A program made the position numbers and the translations under genes. The notes below the pieces were generated by a model. It was given only the letters and a program-made list of their open reading frames with translations. It was not told the origin of the DNA and did not search any database. A stretch of DNA of 64,000 nt, taken from contig NC_134013.1 of assembly GCF_040712315.1 (NCBI RefSeq), positions 75,956,001 to 76,020,000 on the forward strand, in the 5' to 3' direction. Position 1 is the stretch's first letter; each line of letters starts with the position of its first letter. The stretch is from Castanea sativa (taxonomy: Eukaryota; Streptophyta; Magnoliopsida; Fagales; Fagaceae). Shown one piece after another: positions 20,857 through 31,914 of the stretch.

Positions 20857-21935
20857 CATGAGAGTGAAAATAACTCTAATTGTGGCTGTGCTATTTTGAT
20901 AAAGGAGGCGGGTTATGGCAAGTTGACATTCGACGTAAAATTTAGTTACGGCAAGAGGCATTATGCCATGACTTCAACTACAACAGGAAATGTAGTTCAA
21001 TTTACCACAACTTAACTCCATACAACAAAACATCTCATTAGACATTATGTCATGAACCTAACACCCAGCTTACACATAAGGTAAAAAATTAAGAAATACA
21101 ACAAAAGCAAAATTTTTAAATCTTGAGGTAAAATAACTACTCTTGTATCTATGCTTAGTCTCGTATATTTTGTTACTAGCTTGTCCCAAGTCATGAAAAA
21201 GTAGGAGGGTTGTAGTAATTTAATGGCCAGCGTAAAATTGTTATGAATGAGAGTGAAAATAACAATCTCCAATTTTCATATGCCATACAACAAATGCGGT
21301 GCAATGCTGCAATTGTAATCAATACATTCACAATACAATCAATTAGTAAAAGGAACCCAGAATCAGATTGCACTGTAACACAAGAAATAAGAAATTTGAA
21401 AAGGATACACCAAATAAAAGCCATGAGCAAATGCCCCAGCCAGCACAATAGTAAACAAACGGTCCCTCAAAACCGGATTCTTCCTCAGGGAGAGTCGAAC
21501 TGAAAAAATTCATAACACCCATAAACAAAACACAGAGAATAACCAAAACCCACGAAGGAAACATGATCCAATTCAACAAAAGCAAAAAAGTTCAAAACTT
21601 GATATGTGAAAAAAATAATAATAATAATAATAAATGGAAGACTTACTGAGAGGAAGAACAGGGGCATAGATAAGAGGGACCAAGAACTTATATGGGGGTC
21701 CCTTGTTTTGCCTCCGTATAGCAGCCTCTCTTTGAGATTATATACATGCACGCAAATTCAGAAACAAAATAAGAATAAGAAAGGGTTTTGTTTGATCAAA
21801 ATTAACAAATAGAAATACATACATGCAACTTTAAAACCTAAAATAAAAATAAGAGATAAAGATGTGGGTGTTGTGTGGAATTGAATTACGGGGAAGACAG
21901 ACTTACTGGCTTGAGGGATTGGAGGGAGAGGCCAT
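18791..21935 (-). CDS. Four-exon gene for a 77-residue conserved plant protein
   Basis: Exons on the minus strand are 21935-21907, 21729-21647, 21499-21409 and 18821-18791 (29+83+91+31 nt). Donors are GTAAGT, GTAAGT and GTATCC; acceptors are AAAG, TCAG and TCAG. All phases join into one frame of 77 codons plus TGA at 18793-18791. The start ATG (21935) sits in CCATGG. The protein starts MASPSNPSSQ, has basic RRQNKGPPYK, then two hydrophobic stretches (FLVPLIYAPVLPLI and LFTIVLAGAFAHGFYLV) separated by RLSLRKNPVLRD, and ends TDIYDAESK. It looks like a small two-span membrane protein. I recognise the sequence style from other plants but not a function. The third intron is 2.6 kb and full of repeats. 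Confidence 0.8.
19721..19833 (-). mobile_element. tRNA-derived SINE, minus orientation, in intron 3
   Basis: On the minus strand it reads CCTTGTAGCTCAACTAGCAC (A-box region), then GATTCAAATCC (B-box), then a tail TTGTG with eight A. CATAGAGGGA flanks it at 19711-19720 and 19834-19843, a clear target duplication. About 113 bp, no protein. Confidence 0.75.
20692..20790 (+). mobile_element. tRNA-derived SINE, plus orientation, in intron 3
   Basis: A-box-like TAGCTCAACTGGTTAG (20703-20718) and B-box-like GGTTCAAATCC (20752-20762) are followed by an A-rich tail leading into an (AAT)n microsatellite at 20819-20856. It is of the same type as 19721-19833. No clear target duplication was found. Confidence 0.6.
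20819..20856 (+). repeat. (AAT)n microsatellite
   Basis: About thirteen AAT units directly after the SINE tail; SINE tails often seed such repeats. Confidence 0.9.
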
Positions 21936-21982
21936 GGCGGATAGAGATCTGGAAAGATTTGCAGAAGGTGCGCTGAGACAGA

Positions 21983-22004
21983 TTTTTTTTTTTTTTTGAG
22001 AATC
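21983..22004 (-). mobile_element. Micro-retroposon scar (poly(T)-GAGAATC) in a gene leader
   Basis: Fifteen T and GAGAATC are flanked by CTGAGACAGA on the left and CTGAGAGACAGA on the right, an imperfect duplication differing by a GA unit. It lies in the presumed 5' leader of the 77-residue gene. Confidence 0.55.
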
Positions 22005-22046
22005 CTCTGAGAGACAGAGATGGGAATCAAAGATGGTGTGCGTGCG

Positions 22047-22058
22047 ATATAATACAAA
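22047..22058 (-). promoter_or_regulatory. TATA-like box of the 77-residue gene
   Basis: Minus-strand TTGTATTATATC lies ~115 bases upstream of the ATG at 21935. The leader between them contains a poly(T)-GAGAATC insertion scar (21983-22004). The call rests on position and composition only. Confidence 0.4.
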
Positions 22059-22547
22059 GTTTTTGGGGTCTGTCGCTTCTATTGACAACTTTTTCTCTGC
22101 CTCTTCAACGACGTGCCGTTTGACGACATTAAGGTTTTGATAAATAAATAAATTTAATTATTAAAAAAAAAAAAAACTTTTCCGGGATTTTTTTCTAGTT
22201 TTACTCAATGACAAGTTTCTAAAATTATTCTCCCCCTCATAATTAAAATTCATTATTTTTAATTTTTAATTAATGGGTATATTAAAATATTCAAAATAAT
22301 TCTTACTTTTTTTTTTTTCAATGGGCTGAGAAAAGATTTGTCATTGCAAGCCTTTTGGTGCTTGATAAACTTTATAATTAATTATAAACTAGCTTATAAC
22401 ATCATACATACATATATATATATAAATACACTTAAAGATATACAACAAGATGTATAATATAATTCTTATATATATAATTTAAGTACTATTGATAGTCATT
22501 TTTATATTTTGTTAACTCGTTAAAGAAATTTATAAGGATATTATAAC

Positions 22548-23022
22548 CAGGGGCGGCTTGATGCATTTAGGGGCCTTAGGTGAAAATTGACTTGAGACTT
22601 TTCATATATTTAAATATGACTTTTTTTATATAAAAAAAATTAATAATATTACTTAAATTCTATTATCTTGTTTTAGATGCAAAATTATTAATTAACCATG
22701 TGGAATTTTTTTTTTCTTTAGAAAATTTATAGACACAAAAAATTGATAACTTTTCACAGTTGTTGATGTGGGGTAATGGTAAGTAAAAATGTAATATTAG
22801 TGGTAAACTTAGATGAAATAGATGGACGTAGCATTTATCTCTCTTTTTTCTTGTTTTTATTTGATAAAAAAAATTATTTTATTTATTGGCTAATATTTTT
22901 TAGGCTTAATGAATAAGTTTATAACATAAAAAATTACTTTATTGGCCAAAATTTGGAAGCCTTTTTCTACTTGGAGGCCTTAGGTGACCACCTCACTTGC
23001 TTTCATACTAGAGCCGGCCCTG
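22548..23022. mobile_element. hAT-type MITE, copy 1 (475 bp)
   Basis: Ends are CAGGGGCGGCT and, reversed, CAGGGCCGGCT, typical hAT termini. An 8-bp duplication with one mismatch flanks it (ATTATAAC at 22540-22547, ATTATAAG at 23023-23030). A second copy with the same interior lies at 39288-40333. There is no transposase. Confidence 0.85.
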
Positions 23023-23282
23023 ATTATAAGGTATAAAATGTAAATTGTCTATATTTATTTATTTATTTATTATTGTGAAACACTTTTTTTTTACCATTCA
23101 TTTATTCTAGATTATTTGGTTTTCTACTTAATAACTCATTTGGATGAATATTTATGATGTGATCCCACATTTGATTTTAAAATTAAGAAATAAAACTCTT
23201 TAAGAATAAATCATTTAGGACACATGGCGTAAAATTGAAACTCTGATTTGGAATTATAATTTGAGGTTCTTTCAGTTTCACC

Positions 23283-23283
<1 letters not shown>

Positions 23284-23336
<53 letters not shown>
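23284..23336 (+). repeat. (TTA)n microsatellite, left of Tat element 2
   Basis: About eighteen TTA units end where the LTR begins at 23337. The repeat resumes at 34798 after the element, so the retrotransposon inserted into the microsatellite. Confidence 0.95.
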
Positions 23337-23337
<1 letters not shown>

Positions 23338-24166
23338 GTAAAGTCACAATTTGCACCTAAACCCAACAGTAAGAAGGGGATAGGCCCAAAAAGCCCAATA
23401 CAATGAAATTTGTAGAGAGTGGGCTTGAAATCTAAGTTCTAGTGATGTTGGATAACAAAAATGATGGGCTCTATTGCAACGTCACACACAATGAACTGTT
23501 TAAGTAACAGAATTTATCCTCAGACACAAGCCGAGGATGAATTATTATATCTCCCTCTTTCAAAGATAGATTACAGTTATAGATGCTAATGTGTACAGTG
23601 TTTTCTCTTTCTTTTCTTTCTGATCCCCCTTCTTGAATGTCTTCCTTTGCCTTTTATATCATTCACATTCTTCTCCCCACCTTCCACGTATGAATCAGAT
23701 TACTGATTTAGATACTTGTCCATCAACCTCCCCTGAAGTCTTTGGAGACAACTGTAAGACTGAACTCTGATGCTCAGGTATCACTTCCCTATTAATGCGG
23801 CCAAAGAAGTAGTTACAAAGCATTCAATGCAGTGATAACAGCTTTATCTTAAATATTTCACTGCCCTTCTTCTTATTTTGTACATTTACCATGCTTACTC
23901 TTACCTATTGGATCTTCTAGAATATTGTCTTTGGATGTTAACCAGCTTTTCTCTTACCTCAGCTTTACATAGCCGATGACATATTCTTCCTCGGATCACC
24001 TTCTTGGATATACTTGACCAAATATCACTTCTTTACCTATTAGTATTGCTTCATGGGTTGACATTCCTACATCCTCGGACCATTCAGCATCCTCAAATTG
24101 GGCCTTTAGCCCAACAAACACTCTTGGGCCAACCCAACATGTATTCTTAGGCCCATTGACCCTAAA
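23337..24166 (-). repeat. 3' LTR of Tat element 2
   Basis: It aligns throughout with 33965-34797. The outer end begins TGTAAAGTCAC on the plus strand. Its inner end has CCCTAAA where the other LTR has CCCTACA, so the terminal dinucleotide has mutated. Confidence 0.92.
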
Positions 24167-24442
24167 ATAGCCCCTCGAGATTCTCATTTCTACCACTTCG
24201 GGAGGAAAAGAGGATCTCGATATCTGTCATCGTTAATCTGTACTCACCACGCCTCTTCACTGATAGTGATGATGTCCCTTGAACTGCCCACTGCACGCTC
24301 CTGACGTTTCAGCATGCGAAGCGTTCCCTAATTAAACTCTGACAGCTCTTTGTCTCCCACGTTTAGCGACACGATGCACATCCAACGGTTGAAGATTGCA
24401 TTGGAACATAGGTGGGAATTTTCCCACCTCATAACCCCCGCT

Positions 24443-24452
24443 AATATAAATA
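24443..24452 (+). promoter_or_regulatory. TATA-like box of the antisense gene of Tat element 2
   Basis: AATATAAATA lies ~245 bases before the ATG at 24696, between the LTR and the antisense gene. This is the same relative place as in element 1. A GTAAGT at about 24572 suggests an additional leader intron. Confidence 0.4.
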
Positions 24453-24695
24453 TCAACAATTTAAACCCTCTTACTCATTCCAACACTTATACAACGTACC
24501 TGCCAACCTTTGCGATCTGCACATGCCCTCACAATTACCAAGAATTAGGCTGAGGTGGTTTTTTCGTTCTAAAGTAAGTCTTCCCAAACTTCCTCTTTCA
24601 TTATCTTTTTACATACTTCTCTCTTTCTTGTGTTTCTTTCTCCTCGGCTCACCTGTCCTTTTCTATTCGTCAATACCTCTAACCTTCTCCTACAA

Positions 24696-27370
24696 ATGGG
24701 TAGGTTTGCTTCCCTAGTTGATTCTAATGAAAATATAGAACAATTTAAGGCTAAGTATAGGATTCCACCGGGGGTATCCCTTACATATTGTAAGGAAGGG
24801 ATATGGCACTTGAAAAGACGAGAGGGAGAGGTAGTAATCCCGATGATCGCTTTCATAGAGGGAGGAATGAAAATCCCAATGGGGACAGTCATGAGGGACT
24901 ACCTTAGGGCCTTTAGATTATCTCCTACCCAATGCGCCCCAAATATGTTTAGAATTTTGGGTTCTATAGATGCTCTAAATGAAAAGATGGGTCTAGGGCT
25001 CACCCATCATGATGTGAACTGGATTTACAATCTCCACAACCTAAAGGGGTAGGGATATTACCTAAAATCTAGGTTTCCCGAAGTTAGATTGATCCAATGT
25101 CTTCCCGAATCCAATAAAGGTATGAAAAAAGACTTCCTGATCATATTAGGGGATTGGCACGACGACGTCCCCTGTCTAACAAGGGAAGGGGAACCAGGTA
25201 AAACTCTAGGTTTAGATAAACTGCTCACAACCACATTTTTTTTAAATTTGAACGTAAACAAAGATGTTTGCTCAATTTAATCGTATTTTTCTTGACGATT
25301 TTGTAGACTCACACGCAGCTATTTGCCACTTCGATCTTGTCAACCACGACAGATTGGACGAAATATTGAAGGCCGAAGTGTTCGTGCATTCAGATAACCA
25401 ACTTCAAGCAGCTCATTTGATCCTTGGCTACGATCCTATCTCCAAAGCCTTCCAGGCATCGAAGTGCGTGATTAGAGCAAAGGACCCACGCTTACACCGG
25501 AGAAGCGTTACTGCCGAGGGCTTCCTTCTACCTGCGAGTACCCCGACTCCTCAAAGCACCCTTGTCACACAACCCATACCAAACGGTATTCCCTTAATTC
25601 CTCTTCCAACTCAACACACAGCTGGTGAAGCAACCTCTTCTCAACCCCGCGTAAAGGAAGAAAAAGAGATTGTTGAAGTTTCAGATTCTGAGGACAAATT
25701 TGAAGCCTTCAACCAACCCCACTCCCCTGAGGATCGAATTGGTGACCTTGGCACATCCTTTTCAAGTCATCCACAAGAAGACACTCACAACTCTAACGTA
25801 ATGGGAATTCAGCGCAATCCCAAGCAGAGCCTTAAAGACATAATGGAAGCCTAAGTGGGGAATCAAGAGCTCCAAAAGGCAACTCAAACCAAGCTTCCCC
25901 AAACAAAGGATAAAGGCCCAGAGAAATCTACTCAGCCCAAACTCCCTCCTCCCTCACCTACCCAATCCCAACGTGTTGACCAAGCTGATCACAAGAGAAA
26001 AAGTGATCAGCAAAAGGGGAAGGATGTGATTGAAGGAAGGAAAAACCTCCTTCCCAAGGATGTGGAGCCCGAAAAAGGAGTTAAACAGGCTCGCACAATG
26101 CAGACAAGGTTAGAAAAAAGGATGGTAACCCCTGCGCCTGCCCCAATTTGGGCTCCATCAATGACAATGGATGATCATGCTGTTATCGCCAACGCTTCCA
26201 TCAGGGGTTTCGACTCAGGAATAGCTACTTGTGTGGTAGATGCGCTAGAGCAAGCTCTCTTGCTGCTTGAGGACATGCACGAGCTAAGGCAGATGAGAGA
26301 TCAAAATGTCTTTATGACGCTAAAAAAGGAGCCCGCCATGATAAGAATCCTATTTAGTTGTCACTCATTTCGTTCCTCTTTCGTACTTAGATTTTTTGTT
26401 TTAACTATAACTCTTTGTTCCACCTTATTATTGTAAATAGGCTGTCCAATATGATCATAGGGCTGAAGAGATTATTATCAGCACTTACAAAACCCTAAGG
26501 GATGAGGAGGTAAGGCGCAGCAACACCCAGAAAACCCTTGAGATAAAGGACAAAAAGCTGCAAGAGGTCACTGCCCAATTGAACAAGGCAGAAAATGAAT
26601 GGAAGAGTGCTGATGCGACGTTAAAAACGACCAAGAAACAGGCCGAGACCTAACGTTTGCAACTTTGCCAGGCCGACGAGGAAAACGTGGCAGCAAAGAA
26701 ACAAATAGAGGCCTTAAAGAAAAGTCTAAAGGATTCTGAGAAGGCTAGGGAGGGAGCCAACAAAGCTAAGGAAGAAGCTGTAAAAGCCAAAGAGGAGGCT
26801 GAGAAAGCAAGGGACCAAGCAGAGAAAGAAGGGTATAAGGTCGGAGTGGCGGAGACTACGGAAAACTTTAGATCACAGGTCTCGGAGGTATGTAGGCATT
26901 ACTGCCTCCAAGTGTGGAACGTGGTACTTATCCGAGCTAGGATTGATGCCTCTTCTGCCCTTTGGAGGACAAAAAATGTTTACTACCCCCCAGCCATCTA
27001 AGCCTCTGCCCCATCCACCACTAGGACTGATGATGTCACCCAGGGAGCAAACACCGAAAATGACAGCTCTTCTGAGGTTCCTCCCTCCTCTAGGTGTCAA
27101 TCTGAGGAGGTTAAGCAGTCTATAGCCACCATACAACCCACTGAAGGAACAACAGAAGGGGTGACTCATGAAGCTGCTCAGCCTCCCAATGCCCCTAAGG
27201 AGTCCACCAAAGAGAGAGAAGATACCAAGACAATGGAACTTGTCTTGGTGACAATTCCTATCATTATCGAGGAGGATCCAAAGGGCAAAAAGATTGCTTC
27301 TAACTCCTCGGCTCCAATCCAGTCTCCCAAGGATCCTAAGGGTAATTTGAAGATAAAACTGAAGCCATGA
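24696..27370 (+). pseudogene. Decayed antisense spliced gene of Tat element 2 (Transposase_28-like, coiled coil)
   Basis: Exons fit at 24696-25197, 25307-26340 and 26441-27370, with phases 1 and 0 that keep one frame. Exon 1 holds a Transposase_28-like region (WHLKRREGEVVIPMIAF, later LSPTQCAPNMFRILGS). Exon 2 has NHDRLDEILKAEVFVH and IRAKDPRLHRRS, then a Pro/Ser/Lys-rich stretch. Exon 3 starts AVQYDHRAEE and is a long Lys/Glu-rich coiled coil with a Pro/Ser-rich tail. Breaks: TAG at 25050-25052, TAA at 25852-25854, 26651-26653 and 26999-27001, and an AT instead of GT donor at 26341. The second intron sits, as in element 1, directly before the coiled coil in phase 0. Confidence 0.75.
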
Positions 27371-27639
27371 TTCATCCTCATTCTTTCCTCCTTTTAACCC
27401 AGTTTTCTGTTTATTTGATGTAACTTAATGTTCTGTAAACAAATTGTCTTTCCAAAAGACTTTAAATTAATGAAAATGTCGAGTTGTTTCCTTTTCGTGT
27501 TTGACACTTACTTTTTTTTTATATATTATTTTATAAGGCATGAACCAGACAACAAATATGTTTAACATACTTACAAATGCTTTAAGTGGTGCTCATGAAC
27601 TCTTATCTATTCATTACTATTTTGGGAGCCTTCAAGATA

Positions 27640-28590
27640 CGCGATCCAAATGGAAAAATAATGCTAAAATCCACGTTAGATACAAGTTGACCCAAGAATA
27701 GATTGTCCAAGGATCAGACATAATGAAGATTCTAACTAATATTTAACAACATATCAACATATACAAGGTATGTGGTCCGAGGAGTCAGATATGACCAAAT
27801 TTCAGTTTGATACTTAAAAACATGAACTGGAGTGTTAATTTCCCCAAAGTAGATGATCTGAGGACCAGACATAACTAAGGTTCTATTCAACACTTAATAA
27901 AATATCAATTTATACAAGGTATGTGGTCCGAGGAGCCAAGCATGACCAAGTTTCAGTTTGATACTTAGAAACATGAACTGAAGTATTAATTTTCCCAAAG
28001 TAGATGATTTGAGGACCAGACATAACAAAGTTATGTTCAACACTTAATAAAATATCAATTTATACAAGGTATATGGTCCGAGGAGCCAGACATGACCAAG
28101 TTTCAGTTTGATACTTAGAAACATGAACTGAAGTATTAATTTCCCCAAAGTAGATAATCCAAGGACTAGACATAACTAAGATTCTGTTTAACACTTAATA
28201 AAATATCAATTTATACAAGGTATGTGGTCTAAGGAGCTAGGCATGACCAAGTTTCAGTTATATACTTAGAAACATGAACTGAAGTGTTAATTTTCCCAAA
28301 GTAGATGATCCAAGGACCAGACCAGACATAACTAAGGTTCTGTTCAACACTTAGTAAAAATATCAATTTATACAAGGTATGTGGTCCGAGGAGCTAGGCA
28401 TAACCAAGTTTTAATTTGATACTTAAAAACATGAACTGAAGTGTTAATTTTCCCAAAGTAGATAATCCGAGAACCAGACATAATTACGGTTCTGTTCAAC
28501 ACTTAGTAAAAATATCAATTTATACAAGGTATGTGGTCCGAGGAGCCAGGCATAACCAAGTTTCAGTTTGATATTTATAAAAATAATAAT
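27640..28590 (-). repeat. Tandem array of ~151-bp units in Tat element 2
   Basis: AAGGTATGTGGTC-like starts recur at 27765, 27916, 28066, 28217, 28374 and 28526, giving spacings of 151, 150, 151, 157 and 152. A degenerate partial unit precedes the first. Each unit contains GGTCCGAGGAG, CATGAACTGAAGTG and CCAGACATAACTAAGG. The array lies between pol and the antisense gene. Confidence 0.9.
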
Positions 28591-28638
28591 CAACGCAATG
28601 TAGTGTCAACAAAAATAAAATGGCAGAAGTACCTTTCA

Positions 28639-29960
28639 TTAATAATAATACCTTCGTAGGTTATTTACATTCTAGGGACGTGGTACAACCTTTTCATCTA
28701 AATCTTCAAGATAATATGCCCCTATACCAGTTACCAAAGTGATACGATAAGGTCCTTCCTAGTTAGGTTCTAATTTTCCCCATGCTGGGTTCTTGGCAAT
28801 ACCCAAAACCTTCCTTAATACCAAATCTCCAGGTGCAAGTGACCTTAGTTTCACATGGGAATCATATCCCTGTTTAAGTTTGTGCTGATAATAAGCTAGC
28901 TAAACCATGGCATTTTCTCGCCGTTCCTCAACTAAGTCTAAGCTTTTTTCTAATAAACTATCATTACTGCTTGGGATGAAAAAGCTCGTCCTTAACGTTG
29001 GAAATCCAGTTTCCAAAGGGATTATAGTCTTGGCTCCATAAGTCATAGAGAAGGGTGTCTCTCTAGTGGATCTTCGAGGTGTAGTTCAATACATCCACAA
29101 AATATGTGGTAATTCTTCCACCCACCTCCCCTTAGCATCATCCAGTCTTTTCTTGAGCCCATTGACTATAACTTTATTGACCGCCTCGGCTTGCCCATTC
29201 CCCTGCGGATAAGCTGAAGTGGAATATTTATTTGTAATCCTAGATCACAACAATACCTTTTGAAGGCCTTACTATCAAATTGCAAACCGTTATTTGAAAT
29301 AAGAGTATGAGGGATTCCAAACCTGGTGATAATGTTTTTTCAGACAAATTTCTTCGCATCCACATCCCTAATATTTGACAATGGCTCAGCTTCAACCCAT
29401 TTAATGAAGTACTCTATTCCAACAAGCAACCACCTTCTGTTCCCTGCTGCTTTTGAGAAAGACCCTACAATGTCCAAACCCCATTGAGCAAAAGGCCAAG
29501 GACTAGACAGAGGGTTAAGAACACCCCCTGGTTGATAAATGTTGAGAGCAAATCTTTGACATTGATCACACTTCTTTGCATAATCTTGTGCCTCTCTCTA
29601 CATATTGGGCCATCAATACCCTTGTGTAAAAGCTCTATGAGATAAAGACCTTCCTCCTGTGTGGCTTCCACAAATCCCTTCATGTAACTCTTCAAACAGT
29701 AACTCCGTTGCTTTAGGGTGTACAACTTCTAGTCCTTGGACAACCAGAACTGAGATACTTTTCTGCATACTTTATCTGCTTCAGACTTCTCTTCGGGCAA
29801 GATATCATTTTTAAGGAATGACATTATAAGATCCATCCAACTAGGTCCCACCCTAATTTAATGAATCCGAATGGTGTCATTATTCGTTCCAACAGGTTTA
29901 CACAGATCTTCAATGAGGATGACCCGAAGTAGGCCTTGCGCCGAGGATGTCACAAGGGTG
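28639..29960 (-). pseudogene. Integrase of Tat element 2 (broken)
   Basis: On the minus strand, pieces include a zinc-domain remnant with KKCDQCQRF-like sequence (about 29575), QWGLDIVG with the first catalytic Asp (near 29490), RRWLLVGIEYFIKWVEAEP, and FGIPHTLISNNGLQFD, where the second catalytic Asp reads Asn. The end reads GPYRITLVTGIGAYYLEDLD, then a TAG at 28674-28672 and a final TAA at 28641-28639. A TGA (about 29343) and frameshifts break it. Confidence 0.8.
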
Positions 29961-30047
29961 CTAGGGAGTCAGCATGGGTATTCATACTTCTAGAGATATG
30001 TAACAAGATAAAAGATTCAAATTTTGATTGTAAATACCTGACCCGGG

Positions 30048-30461
30048 TTAGATACTCTTGCATTCTCGGATCTCTAGATCTAGCTTTCCTTCCACTTGGG
30101 CCACCACTAACTGTGAATCTGAGAATATTTGCACTATTTTTCTACCCATTTTCTGAATCATATCCATTCCTACCAGTAAAGTTTCAAATTCTGCCTCATT
30201 GTTGGTGGCCGAGAACCCCAGTCTCAAGGATTTCTCAAAAGTAATTCCCTTAGGGGACACTAAAACTAGCCCCACACCAGATCCTCTTTGATTCGCTGCT
30301 TCGTCATCGTACACTTTCCATATCAAAGTTTCCTTGCATGAAATCATGCCAATTGATTTTTCATCCATGTCCAACCTCTTAGTGTTCTCTTTTAATGAGG
30401 GCTCAACAAATTCCGCCACCAAATCAGCAAGGACTTGGCCCTTCATAGAGGTGTAAGGCAT
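30048..30461 (-). pseudogene. Archaeal-type RNase H of Tat element 2
   Basis: The minus-strand frame contains YDDEAANQRGSGVGLVL, TNNEAEFETLLVGM and FSDSQLVVAQVEG, the motifs of the second RNase H of Tat elements. It is preceded by the connection segment KGQVLADLVAEFVEP. The frame ends early, before the last acidic residue, and the following part is lost to frameshifts. Confidence 0.8.
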
Positions 30462-30578
30462 GTACTTGATATCAAAAGCCTCTAAAATGGTACCCCATTT
30501 GGCAATCCTTCCCGTGTAGTCAGCACACCAAAGTATAGACTTAATAGGAAGTTGAGTTAAAACAACAATTGTATGAGA

Positions 30579-31700
30579 TTAGAAATAATGAGGAAGCTTA
30601 CGCGTAGCATGCACCACTGCTAGGATCGCTTTTTCCAACGGTAAATAATGCACCTCAGCCTCATGTAGAGATTTTCTCATGTAATAAACTGGCCTCTGTA
30701 CACTATTATCAACCCGTATCAGAACCAAACTAACGGCATGATTAGCCACAGTAATATAGGCGAACAGAATTTCGTCAATTTCTGACCGAGACATAATGGG
30801 TGGTCGCGACAGATATTCCTTAAATTGCTGAAAGGCTAAAGCACATTCCTCGGTCCATTCAAATCCCTTCCACTTATTCAACAACTGGAAGAAAGGCTTG
30901 CATCTATCTGCGGACCAAGAAATAAACCGATTGAGGGCAGCAGTCATCCCTGTCAACCTCTGAACCTCTTTAGGATTCCGAGGTAGTTGTAAGCTATTAA
31001 TTGCCTTGACCTGCGCAAGATTAACTTCAATTCCACGATGAGTTACCATGTAACTCAAAAATTTACCTGATCCCACACCAAAAGAACCCTTAGAAGCATT
31101 AAGGCACAATTTGTACTTTCTTAGCGTTTGAAAGATGTCATTGAGGTCTTTCACATGCATGGAAACTGTTTTACTTTTCACCACCATGTCATCCACATAC
31201 ACTTCAATTGTCTTTCCTAGCTGTGGCTCAAACATCCTGGTCATCATCCTTTGATAGGTAGTTCCTGCGTTCTTTAAACCAAAATGCATCATCTTATAGT
31301 GATAATTCCCTGTAGGAGTGGCAAACGCTGTCTTCTCCTGATCATCCAAAGCCAAAGGTATTTGGTGATAACCTTGAAAGGCATCCAAAAAACTCATCCG
31401 AGGATGCCCAACAGTGGCATCCACCAACTGATCAATACGAGGCATTAGGAAGGAATCTTTAGGACAAGCCTTGTTCAAATCTGTGAAGTCTACACATACT
31501 CTCCACTTTCCATTCTTCTTCTTCACTACCACTGTATGGGCCAAACATTCAAGATAAAACACCTCTTTGATAGCACCGGCCTTTTTGAGCTTGAGTACCT
31601 CTTCCTTGGCAGCCTCGGTATGCTCTTTAAATTAGCACCGAGGTGGTTGCTTCCTCAACACCACAGCCGGATTGACATTCAAATGGTGAGAAATGAAACT
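30579..31700 (-). pseudogene. Reverse transcriptase and first RNase H of Tat element 2
   Basis: The frame 31562-30579 carries VDFTDLNKACPKDSFLMPR, FGLKNAGTTYQR, the catalytic YVDD (31199-31188) and the RNase H start (QRPVYYMRKSLHEAEVHYLP). RT N-terminal sequence (KKAGAIKEVFY-like) extends to about 31610 with a stop nearby. The frame stops at 30581-30579 within RNase H. It lies in a different frame from gag and protease, so at least one indel separates them. Confidence 0.88.
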
Positions 31701-31914
31701 CAGATTAACCTCGGGGGCCTCATAAGCATTCCATGCAAATACATCCACATTTTTTTGTCAAAAACATAACAAGCTCTGCCTTCTCTTAAGATGGCAACTG
31801 AACTCTCACCTGAAAGAATTTTTCAAGGTTATTATCTATGAGAACTTTCTCTAATTCTTCACACGCAGGTTCTTCTACCATTGCTACCCTGGGTGTGGCT
31901 AGAGACATTGATTG

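Larger units (their letters stand above)
20563..21115 (+). repeat. Direct duplication of ~130 bp in intron 3
   Basis: The segment starting ACAGGAAATGTAGTTCAATT at about 20563 recurs at about 20983, with similar order afterwards (CAACTTAACTCCATA ... AAAATTAAG). The copies are about 420 bp apart, and the SINE with its microsatellite lies between them. Confidence 0.65.

Noticed and set aside
21241..21306. Alternative last exon of the 77-residue gene after TTGCAG
   Set aside because: It would give a low-complexity HCTAFVVW... tail; the 18821-18791 exon keeps phase and gives a conserved-looking end.
29936..30244. Plus-strand frame within Tat element 2
   Set aside because: It lies antisense to the archaeal-type RNase H, which has clear motifs on the minus strand.
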